From assembly GCA_030634235.1 (NCBI GenBank), contig DAOWBD010000025.1:1-9529 (forward strand): a DNA stretch of 9,529 nt, read 5' to 3'. This document shows positions 1 through 6,593 of this stretch, in pieces (within the stretch, counting starts at the first letter, position 1; each line of letters starts with the position of its first letter). A model generated the notes under the pieces. It was not told the origin of the DNA. It searched no databases and saw only the letters and a program-made list of their open reading frames with translations. This stretch comes from Candidatus Omnitrophota bacterium (GTDB lineage Bacteria; Omnitrophota; Gorgyraeia; Zapsychrales; Zapsychraceae). The position numbers and the translations under genes were made by a program.

Positions 1-1270
1 CGTCATTGGTATGCAACGTCGAGAATACAAGGTGGCCGGTCAGGGCGACGCGAATCGCGATCTCCGCCGTCTCATGGTCGCGAACCTCGCCGATCATAAT
101 AACATCCGGGTCATGGCGCAGCATGCTGCGCAGGCCCATCGCGAAATCAAGGCCGATCTCCGGCAGGACCTGCATTTGAGTGGCGCCTTCCATTTCATAT
201 TCGATCGGATCCTCAATGGTCACAATCTTGGTCTTCTCCTTGTTCAATTGGCTTAAACATGTATAGAGCGTCGTAGATTTCCCGCTTCCCGTCGGTCCTG
301 TCACAAAGATGATCCCGTGGGGTTTCTTGACAAGTTCTTCGAAAATCTCCAGATCCGCCTTGGAGAGACCTAATTTCTCCAAGTTGAATAACATCGTCGT
401 TGGAAGAAGCCGGATAACCAGACTTTCAGCATAGGGCGTCGGGACCGAGGAGATCCTCAGGTCGATCATCTGGTTCTGCACCTTGACCGTGGCGCGGCCA
501 TCCTGGGGCAGCCTGCGCTCGATAATGTTCAAGTTAGATATGATCTTCATGCGCGAGAGAATTGAACTGTAGAAATGCGTCATCTCCGGAGGGACCGGCG
601 CATTGTGGAGAACACCATCAATGCGGTAACGCAGCCTGACCTTTCCGCGATAGGGTTCGATATGAATATCGGTCGCGCGCCGCTTATACGCTTCCAAGAT
701 GATCTGATTGACCAGCTTGGTCACAGACTCTTCTTCGGCAATCTTTTCGATATCCTCAACTTCCGTCTCCGCTCTCGACGCCTCTATTTGTTTTTGCGAT
801 GTCTTGGAGATAATCTTGTTAATCGTGTCCGCCGCCAGTCCATAATGGATCTTGAGCATATCATTGATATCGCTTTCAAACGCCAGAACCATCTCAACTT
901 CATAACCAAGCTGGGTCCGGATCTCGTCCTGGGTCTTGATATCCAAAGGATACGCGACGGCAACGGTCAATACGCGGTTCTCGATCTTTACCGGCATGAA
1001 CTTGTAATAGGACGCAAACTTCAGAGGAACTGTTTCCGTCGTGGATTTCTCGATCGAAATATCTCTTAAATTGACAAAGGAAATCTTCAATTCCTGGGCC
1101 AGGATATCCAGAAGCTTGCTCTCGTCGATCAGGCCCTGCTCAATAAGGACCGCGGAGAACGGCCGACCGGTTTTCTCGACCTCTTTGGCGACACCGTCCA
1201 ATGCCTGCAGACCGACAAGGCCTTTATCGGTCAGCACTTTCACCAATAACTTATCGATGTTCTTCGCCAT
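1..1270 (-). CDS. pilB/gspE: GspE/PilB-family type IV pilus or type II secretion assembly ATPase (C-terminus cut by window edge)
   Basis: This is the cytoplasmic hexameric ATPase that powers assembly of type IV pili or type II secretion pseudopili. Reading the minus strand from ATG at 1270 gives 423 residues with no stop before the window edge; family members are usually about 560-580 residues, so the tail, including any zinc-binding tetracysteine segment, is outside. Residues 1-150 form a T2SSE_N/MshEN-like domain. The core starts near a segment reading ATDIHIEP and RYRIDG. Walker A is GPTGSGKST at residues 325-333 (Lys331), the Walker B region is VIMIGEVRD with Glu395, and the His box GHLVFSTLHTND ends the visible part. 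The start is supported by a purine-rich GGAAGAAAG upstream, lying inside the end of the preceding gene, whose stop abuts this ATG with no spacer, indicating translational coupling. PilB and GspE cannot be separated from this fragment. Confidence 0.93.
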   Translation of the reverse strand, partial: MAKNIDKLLVKVLTDKGLVGLQALDGVAKEVEKTGRPFSAVLIEQGLIDESKLLDILAQELKISFVNLRDISIEKSTTETVPLKFASYYKFMPVKIENRVLTVAVAYPLDIKTQDEIRTQLGYEVEMVLAFESDINDMLKIHYGLAADTINKIISKTSQKQIEASRAETEVEDIEKIAEEESVTKLVNQIILEAYKRRATDIHIEPYRGKVRLRYRIDGVLHNAPVPPEMTHFYSSILSRMKIISNLNIIERRLPQDGRATVKVQNQMIDLRISSVPTPYAESLVIRLLPTTMLFNLEKLGLSKADLEIFEELVKKPHGIIFVTGPTGSGKSTTLYTCLSQLNKEKTKIVTIEDPIEYEMEGATQMQVLPEIGLDFAMGLRSMLRHDPDVIMIGEVRDHETAEIAIRVALTGHLVFSTLHTND

Positions 1271-1744
1271 TTAATCTTTCTTCCATTTTTTCATCATGCT
1301 CTGTATCGAGCGCCGACGGTATTCCTTGATCGCCGCATCCATATCCGATACCGTAGTCAGAACGACTTTGAGCTTGCGGGGCGCCACTTCTCTCTCCGCT
1401 TTATTCAAAACCCAGACATCCAAGGGATTAGAGATCACTAATGTAACCGTTTCTTCATCCGATTTGATCGGCAGGCATTTATAATCAGTAATCATCGATG
1501 AAGAAAACTTCGTTGTCTCTTCCCAGTCGATCTCAACATCCTTTAGACGGATCGGCTCGACATCAAATTGCTCCGAAAGAGCGTTCAAAAGGTCATCTTC
1601 GTTGATGAGCCCTTTTTCGATCATCATTGTGCCGATAAATTTTTTATTCCGCAGCTGCTCCTGGATCACCATTTGAAGCTCACTGTCCGTAATAAATCCC
1701 CTGCTAACCAGGATTTCTCCTAAATATTTCCCTTTCTTTTTCAT
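1271..1744 (-). CDS. Stand-alone MshEN / T2SSE N-terminal domain protein
   Basis: The 157-residue product consists only of the small domain normally found at the N-terminus of PilB/MshE/GspE ATPases, with no ATPase core. Two 24-residue helical motifs are visible, residues 7-30 (containing LGEILVSRG) and 36-59 (containing IGTMMIEKGLINE), separated by exactly five residues. This is the 24-5-24 layout described for cyclic-di-GMP-binding MshEN domains. The conserved Arg that opens each motif is replaced (Tyr7, Phe36), so ligand binding is uncertain. Residues 60-150 match the rest of the T2SSE_N fold (CLPIKSDEETVTLVISNPLD). The tail is basic (MMKKWKKD). A good Shine-Dalgarno AGGAG lies eight bases before ATG 1744. 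It sits 34 bases downstream of atpD and directly abuts the GspE/PilB gene, so it probably acts as a regulatory or adaptor partner of that ATPase; this role is inference. Confidence 0.85.
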   Translation of the reverse strand: MKKKGKYLGEILVSRGFITDSELQMVIQEQLRNKKFIGTMMIEKGLINEDDLLNALSEQFDVEPIRLKDVEIDWEETTKFSSSMITDYKCLPIKSDEETVTLVISNPLDVWVLNKAEREVAPRKLKVVLTTVSDMDAAIKEYRRRSIQSMMKKWKKD

Positions 1745-1778
1745 CGCATCTTCTCCTGTTCCTGTTTCTAATTAAAAC

Positions 1779-3182
1779 TTAAGGCAATACGCCTATCATA
1801 TAAAATTTATCTTCGGTAATATGGTCAACGCGCCCTGACATGATCCGATCACACCCCCCGATGGTCTCTTCAATGGGAACATAGGCCCCTTTGTGTCCTG
1901 TAAAAGTTTCAGCAACAACAAATGGCTGCGTCAAAAAGTTCTGAAGTTTGCGTGCGCGTTCATAGATCGTCCGATCAGACTGGGAAAGCTCATCGATCCC
2001 GACAACCAAAACAATGCGCTTCAATTCATCATATTTCTGAAAAGTACGAATAACTTCCTGGGCCACATCATAATGCTTCTGTCCCACGATCTCAGAATCC
2101 AAATTTGAGCACGACGACTGAAGCGGATCAATGGCCGGATAAAGCCCTAACTGAATGCGTTCACGCGAAAGGACAAGGATCGAATCCAGAAAGCTAAAAA
2201 TCGCTACAACCGCAGGGTCTGTCAAATCATCGGCCGGCACATAAACCGTCTCAATAGCTGTGATCGACCCCCCTTCTTCGCGGTCGGATTGTATCCGTTC
2301 GTGGAATTCACTCGCTTCAGAGATCAATGTCGGCTGATATCCTGTCTCAGAAGGGACGCGTCCAAGAAGCGTTGAGATCTCTGCCCCCGCCTGGATAAAA
2401 CGAAAAATATTATCCAGGAAAATAAGAACATCTTTGTTTTTGCGCTGAAGCGATTCGGCGATCGTTATTCCCGTCATTGCCGCGCCAAAACGGGCTCCCG
2501 GAGGCTCATTCATCTGACCAAAAGTAACCACCATGCGATCAAGAATATTTCCCTCGGCCTCAGAGAGCTCATAGTACAACTCATTTCCTTACCGCACGCG
2601 TTCACCGCCACCGCAAAATACACAGGTCCCGTTATGTTTTTTGATCATCTGATAGATCATCTCAAGAACAATAACCGTTTTGCCTAAACCCGCGCCTCCG
2701 AGAATGCCTGTTTTACTGCCCTTTAAGAGAGGAAATAGCAGATCGATCATTTTTATACCGGTCTCAAACCTTTCAATTTGCTTAGCCTCCGTGCGAATAG
2801 GGCGTACCCGCGCTTTCGTTTGAGCGCTTCGAATCGGGAACGTCTCCGTAATCGTTATCGGCCCTTTTTGATCGATCGGCTCCCCCATAACATTGACAAT
2901 GCGCGAAAATAGATCTTCCCCGGTAGGGATCTCCATCGTTGACCCTACAAAATAGACTTCCGTTTTGTATTGCAGGTTCAAGGTGGAATTGATCGAAATG
3001 CATCGGGCAATATTGCCGGGCTGATGTTCCGCAACTTCTAAAATAATTTCCCTGCCATCTACCGCCATCACGCTAAGAATACTGTGAATGTTGGGAACGT
3101 CTTCTATATTCGCGCATTGGACATCAACAACCGGCCCCTGCACGGAGCCAATATACCCGGTTATTTTATTCGTCTTTTTCAA
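1779..3182 (-). pseudogene. atpD: F1 ATP synthase beta subunit, interrupted by an in-frame TAA at codon 198
   Basis: This is the catalytic beta subunit of F1, with a frame of 467 codons (family usually 460-480). The start chosen is TTG 3182, which has GAGGA six bases upstream and gives MKKTNKITGYIGSV, the expected N-terminus; it overlaps atpG by 17 bases. Visible motifs are Walker A GGAGLGKT (162-169), the catalytic Glu in GER (Glu194), GQMNEPPGAR (222-231), Walker B LIFLDNIFRF (Asp257), YVPADDLTDPA, and DELSQSD (397-403) for the DELSEED loop. The frame is broken by TAA at 2589-2591, reading GERVR-stop-GNELYYEL, where the family has GERTREGN. It is a substitution (GAA to TAA would suffice), not a frameshift, since both sides are in one frame. 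DPLQSSCSNLD deviates from the usual DPLxSTSRxLD. Conservation continues to the end, so the lesion is recent, an error, or read through. A C-terminal fragment could in principle start at TTG 2579. Confidence 0.92.
2589..2591 (-). other. In-frame TAA at codon 198 of atpD
   Basis: The minus strand reads GAA CGC GTG CGG TAA GGA AAT GAG TTG TAC TAT. The peptides on both sides (GERVR and GNELYYEL) match one continuous conserved segment of beta subunits, with only the Glu codon replaced. Frame is kept, so no indel is involved. TAA also ends atpD, atpG, atpA and other genes here, so reassignment is unlikely. Confidence 0.92.
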
Positions 3183-4029
3183 ATAACGTCCTCGCTGTAA
3201 ATAATTCGCGCATTTGCTGATCAATAACTTCGTGCCTCGCGCGATGATATTTTTGGTAAAGCTTCTTGTCAATCTCCTTTATTTTATCAGAACTTTCCTC
3301 CAAGTGAGTGGTGCGCGCCGCAAATTCTGCAAGACGGGCAAACTGCAAGATCTCAAAAAGCTTCTGTCCCATTAAAAGATACACCAAATATTCAATCAAA
3401 TGCGATGGGCGGGATTCTAAAAGAACATCCTCCCCCCAAACTGTCGTCCAATCCTGCCCGTCATCCCGCGGCCATTTTGTGCACGGCAAAATGTCCATTT
3501 CCATAACTTTTTGAGTCTGTATGGAAGAAGCAAAAGCATAAATGACTTTCACCGAGCCTACGCTTCCCGCAAGCACTTCGCTTATAATATGATCCCTGAG
3601 TTCCAGCGCTTTTAAGTAGCGCTTTTCATCTTCGCCAACCAAAAAACCCTTAAAAAGAATAGTATACCCATGCATAAATTTTTGGCCCTCATTACCAACG
3701 ACGATCAATTGATTCCTGGAGTCTTCCATATGGCTCATAGCTGTTGTCATAATGCGGTGGTTGAGGCCGCCTAAAAGCCCTTTGTCGGAGGTGATCGCCA
3801 CAATGCCAACAGGAGCGCCTTCCTTCGGAGACACAAACGGATGGTCGATCGATTTCACATCTAATAAATAAAAAAAACTCTCCACACCAGCGACAAATTC
3901 CTCATAAGTCTGCATTTTCCGTTCTAAGGAATGAAATTGTGAAAGCGCAACTGTTTTAATAACGTCGAGTAATGAACTGAAATCCTTATAAAATTCGCGT
4001 TCGCTTTTAATCGTTGCTATTGATGGCAT
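3166..4029 (-). CDS. atpG: F1 ATP synthase gamma subunit
   Basis: The gamma subunit is the central rotor shaft that couples c-ring rotation to the beta sites. The product has 287 residues, a standard length. The N-terminal helix contains VIKTVALSQFHSLERKM, equivalent to the KITKAMEMVAASKM helix that runs through the alpha/beta ring. The family signature appears as ITSDKGLLGGLN (usual ITSDRGLCGGLN). The C-terminal helix includes RARHEVIDQQMRELFTA, matching the NxxRQxxITxEl segment in divergent form. The ATG at 4029 gives the expected N-terminus, although no strong Shine-Dalgarno is close; AAAAGG lies about 16 bases upstream. It is preceded by a 120-base gap with a long hairpin and followed by atpD, which it overlaps. 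The reading frame is intact. Identity is sure from motif and position. Confidence 0.95.
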   Translation of the reverse strand: MPSIATIKSEREFYKDFSSLLDVIKTVALSQFHSLERKMQTYEEFVAGVESFFYLLDVKSIDHPFVSPKEGAPVGIVAITSDKGLLGGLNHRIMTTAMSHMEDSRNQLIVVGNEGQKFMHGYTILFKGFLVGEDEKRYLKALELRDHIISEVLAGSVGSVKVIYAFASSIQTQKVMEMDILPCTKWPRDDGQDWTTVWGEDVLLESRPSHLIEYLVYLLMGQKLFEILQFARLAEFAARTTHLEESSDKIKEIDKKLYQKYHRARHEVIDQQMRELFTARTLFEKDE

Positions 4030-4073
4030 TATATTATTTTACAAACCTTTTCTGATAGTCGAATTAATAGCTC

Positions 4074-4138
4074 TAAGCTATAAGCTTTAGGCTATAAGCT
4101 GCCAACTTGATAGCTTAAAGCTTAGGGCTTATGGCTTA
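4074..4138. repeat. Long imperfect inverted repeat between atpA and atpG
   Basis: Two 27-base arms, 4074-4100 and 4112-4138, are inverted copies that match at 22 of 27 positions, with an 11-base loop. Each arm is itself built from short repeats of the type TAAGCTATAAGCT, so direct and inverted repetition are mixed. Transcribed, this would form a large hairpin in the intercistronic leader of atpG. No poly-T run follows the hairpin on the minus strand, so it does not look like an intrinsic terminator. It may be an intergenic repeat family member or an mRNA-processing or stability element. Confidence 0.85.
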
Positions 4139-4149
4139 CACCTTATTAT

Positions 4150-5640
4150 TTACTCCACAATTTGTTCAAGAAATTCCAGAAATGCTTCGCCAAGCTGTTC
4201 TTCATTCTCATCTGTTACATCATGGGTCGAAACAATATCCTCGATCAATTTGGGATTCTTATCGTTAACAAATTGAAAGATTTCTTCTTTAAACCTTTTA
4301 ATGCTGGCGGACGTCAATGCATCAAACATCCCGTGATTTAAAGCAATAAGATACATGATCTCCGCAACAAGAGAAACAGGCTTGTATTTATCCTGGCCCA
4401 AAAGCTGTGTAATGATCTCTCCCTTTCTTAATCGCGCTTTTGCGTCTTCCGATAAGCCCGAAGTCCGTAGACGGGTCATTTGCAAAAGCTCCTGATATTG
4501 CAAATATTGCAGACGCACATCCTTACTGTGTTTCCGCATGCCCTTCCATTGTGCCTTGTTTCCAATACGGGAAACAGAAAGCCCAAAATCAACGGCAGGC
4601 TTAATGCCCTTATAAAAAAGAGCTGAGTCGAAAAAGATCTGCCCATCGGTCATGGAAACGATATTGTTAGGAATAAAACTTGTTAAATCCCCCTGAAGAG
4701 TTTCAATGATCGGAAAGAACGTCATTGATCCCCCTTTCAATTCCGGCTTAAGATTAGCAGCGCGCTCCATAAGCTGTGAATGAATATAGAAAATATCACC
4801 AGGATAGGCTTCGCGCCCCGGGGCCCGTTCAAGAAGCAAAGAGATCTGCCGGTACGTCCAAGCATGTTTAGTCAGATCATCAAGAACAACAAGCACATGT
4901 CCACCGCGATACATAAAATATTCCCCCAGCATGCAAGCGGTATACGGCCCTAAATATTGCTGCCCCACTGACATGGAACTCGTCGAATCGACAACAATTG
5001 TATAAGGCAAGGCCTCTTTTTCGCGGAGAAGATCAATGACAGTTGTTAAGCTGGCATAGGGTTTGCCAATACTACAGTAAATACAAATGGTATCATTATC
5101 TTTTTGATTTAATATCGCATCAAGCGCAACGGTTGTCTTTCCTGTCAGCCGGTCCCCTATAAGAAGCTGGCGCTGCCCTTTAGCGATCGGGAGGACAACA
5201 TCTAAAGCAAATGTCCCTGTTGCTGTCGTTCCATTAACAGGCACGCGGTCCATGACGCCGGGCGCGTCAGAAAAAACAAAAGACCGTTCGCTAGATTCAA
5301 TAGGGCCTAAGCCGTCAACCGGCTCACACAAACCATCCACAACCCGACCTAAAAACCCTTCACCGACAGGTAGATTCAAAAGCTCCCCTCTGTTATACAC
5401 TTCATCGCCGGCGCGCAGGTTAATCCTTAATCCCAGGACGAGAACCTGAACCAGATCCTTCTTAAACCCCATGACCAAACCAAGGTGTCCACCTTCAAAT
5501 TCAACGATCTGCCCGTTAATGCACGATGGCAGCCCCGTAACCGTAATCAAAAATTCCCGGACCGAGTAAACCCTTCCAACTTCACGAACATCCATTCCCG
5601 TGATAAGCGGTGTATTTATTTTTTCTTGATCCTTACCCAT
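4150..5640 (-). CDS. atpA: F1 ATP synthase alpha subunit
   Basis: The alpha subunit carries the non-catalytic nucleotide sites and the arginine finger for the beta sites. The product is 496 residues (family about 500-515). The beta-barrel domain begins near VGRVYSVREFLITVTGLP; the segment before it is only about 21 residues and lacks the usual amphipathic delta-binding helix. Walker A reads GDRLTGKT (162-169), with Leu165 where the family has Gln. Further motifs are YRQISLLLERAPGREAYPGD, IETLQGDLTSFIP and PAVDFGLSVSRIG with the arginine finger at Arg358. The segment NGTTATGTFALD replaces the usual PLQTGxxxID. ATG 5640 is preceded by GGGAGA at good spacing and lies eight bases after the atpF stop. 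The frame is intact. It is divergent enough to belong to a non-standard F-ATPase branch. Confidence 0.96.
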   Translation of the reverse strand: MGKDQEKINTPLITGMDVREVGRVYSVREFLITVTGLPSCINGQIVEFEGGHLGLVMGFKKDLVQVLVLGLRINLRAGDEVYNRGELLNLPVGEGFLGRVVDGLCEPVDGLGPIESSERSFVFSDAPGVMDRVPVNGTTATGTFALDVVLPIAKGQRQLLIGDRLTGKTTVALDAILNQKDNDTICIYCSIGKPYASLTTVIDLLREKEALPYTIVVDSTSSMSVGQQYLGPYTACMLGEYFMYRGGHVLVVLDDLTKHAWTYRQISLLLERAPGREAYPGDIFYIHSQLMERAANLKPELKGGSMTFFPIIETLQGDLTSFIPNNIVSMTDGQIFFDSALFYKGIKPAVDFGLSVSRIGNKAQWKGMRKHSKDVRLQYLQYQELLQMTRLRTSGLSEDAKARLRKGEIITQLLGQDKYKPVSLVAEIMYLIALNHGMFDALTSASIKRFKEEIFQFVNDKNPKLIEDIVSTHDVTDENEEQLGEAFLEFLEQIVE

Positions 5641-5648
5641 GATTCTCC

Positions 5649-6359
5649 CTATTCCTGCATTCCTTTTTGAATCTTGTGTTTTAAGCTTACATCAATAACA
5701 ACACTACCGATAGTCATAACAAACCCAACGATCAAAGACGCGTCGGTCTCGTTCTTTATGATAACTTCGGCTCCGATTTTCTTCTTTAGCTTTTCTTTTA
5801 AGTTACTTTGCTGATGATCAATAATGGGGAAAGCTGAGACAATCTTTACATCTTTAACTTTTTCGGGAAGCTTCAAATTCTTGAGATCCAGATCCCCTTT
5901 GCCGAATTCATCCACCCACCGCTCATGAATATCTTTAAGGAATTCCTGCGGAATAGTTTTTTGGATCAAAGTAAATACTTTTTCTTTAGCTCGCTCGTCA
6001 ACCTTCTGATCCATCTCCTTGCGAAAAAATTCCACGTTACGCTCAGCTTTTTCGGTGATCGCCAAACCTCTTTTATTTGCCTCTTTAAGAATCTGTTCCC
6101 GAGCATCCTGCGCCTCTTTTATCAGTTGTATCTTGGCCTCCTCAGCCGCTTGCGTCTCGCGGGCCGCAATAACTTTAGCCTCTCTTTGCGCCTTTTCAAT
6201 TAATTGACTGGCTTCCTCCTTTTTTGAAACATAATCCTTGCTCATGTTCTCCAGATCCACCGTCGCCTTACTGATCTTCCGGGTTAAAATAGACTTCAAA
6301 AAATAGACCAGCCCGATAAAAATAAGAATCTGGAGAACAATTAACTAAATCCAAAGCAT
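5649..6359 (-). CDS. atpF: ATP synthase b-delta hybrid (peripheral stalk), with TAG at codon 5
   Basis: This is the peripheral stalk protein linking Fo to F1. From ATG 6359 (AAAGGA six bases upstream) the frame reads MLWI-stop-LIVLQILIFIGLVYFL, then continues open for 231 residues. The residues after the TAG (6345-6347) form the expected N-terminal membrane helix (6-21), so the true start is almost certainly upstream of the stop. Residues about 25-150 are a charged, alanine-rich coiled coil, as in b subunits. Residues 171-236 (VKIVSAFPIIDHQQSNLKEK onward, with TDASLIVGF and VVIDVSLKHKIQK) match the C-terminal domain of delta (VISAxxLxxxQ, IDxSLxGG, VIDGSVRGRL). The helical N-terminal domain of delta is missing. 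Alternatives are initiation at an ATT after the TAG, or at TTG 6299, which would remove the membrane helix. As written it is a nonsense allele or a sequence error. Confidence 0.85.
6345..6347 (-). other. In-frame TAG at codon 5 of atpF
   Basis: The minus strand reads ATG CTT TGG ATT TAG TTA ATT GTT from 6359 down. The ribosome binding site and the ATG are well placed for atpF, and the membrane helix resumes directly after the stop, so one base change (for example CAG to TAG) explains the break. TAG is also the natural terminator of this same gene (5649-5651), which argues against TAG being reassigned in this genome. Confidence 0.85.
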
Positions 6360-6378
6360 TTGGAATCCTTTCTAACTT

Positions 6379-6591
6379 TTAGCTAAATAACTGAAATACA
6401 ACCACCATCGCCATGAAGGCGCAGGCCTCGGCAAACGACAGGGCCACGATCATCGCCGTAAAGATCTTGGATGCCGCTGACGGATTGCGCCCGAGAGAAT
6501 TAATACTGGCATAGGCACTGGCGGCAAAAACGGCACAGGGCCCCAAAATACAAGCCATAAATATCAGTGTCAAAGCGGCATTTCGACCCAT
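6379..6591 (-). CDS. atpE: Fo ATP synthase c subunit (rotor ring proteolipid)
   Basis: The c subunit is the membrane hairpin that forms the ion-carrying rotor ring. The product is 70 residues: helix 1 (about 5-30), a polar loop with LGRNP (33-37) and helix 2 (about 43-69) with the essential carboxylate Glu55 in FAEACAF. The Arg-to-Glu distance is 20 residues, as in standard c subunits. Judged by gapless alignment to the Ilyobacter c subunit recalled from memory, the sodium-ligand positions are Phe22, Ala56 and Met60, so proton coupling is inferred. The usual GxGxGxGxG pattern of helix 1 is lost (ILGPCAVFA instead). ATG 6591 follows the atpC stop by two bases, with GAGGAAGAG as a strong Shine-Dalgarno spanning the end of atpC. 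Confidence 0.94.
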   Translation of the reverse strand: MGRNAALTLIFMACILGPCAVFAASAYASINSLGRNPSAASKIFTAMIVALSFAEACAFMAMVVVFQLFS

Positions 6592-6593
6592 GT

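Noticed and set aside
575..1069. 164-codon plus-strand frame
   Set aside because: It is antisense to the GspE/PilB gene, whose motifs prove the minus-strand reading.
2577..2600. Frameshift or two separate genes at the atpD break
   Set aside because: Codons before and after the TAA are in the same frame and rebuild one conserved segment, so a single substitution is enough and no indel is needed.
4074..4138. CRISPR array or terminator
   Set aside because: There are no regularly spaced repeats with unique spacers, and no T-run follows the hairpin in the transcribed direction.
6379..6591. Sodium-coupled c subunit
   Set aside because: The positions of the sodium ligands carry Phe22, Ala56 and Met60, so only the carboxylate Glu55 remains.
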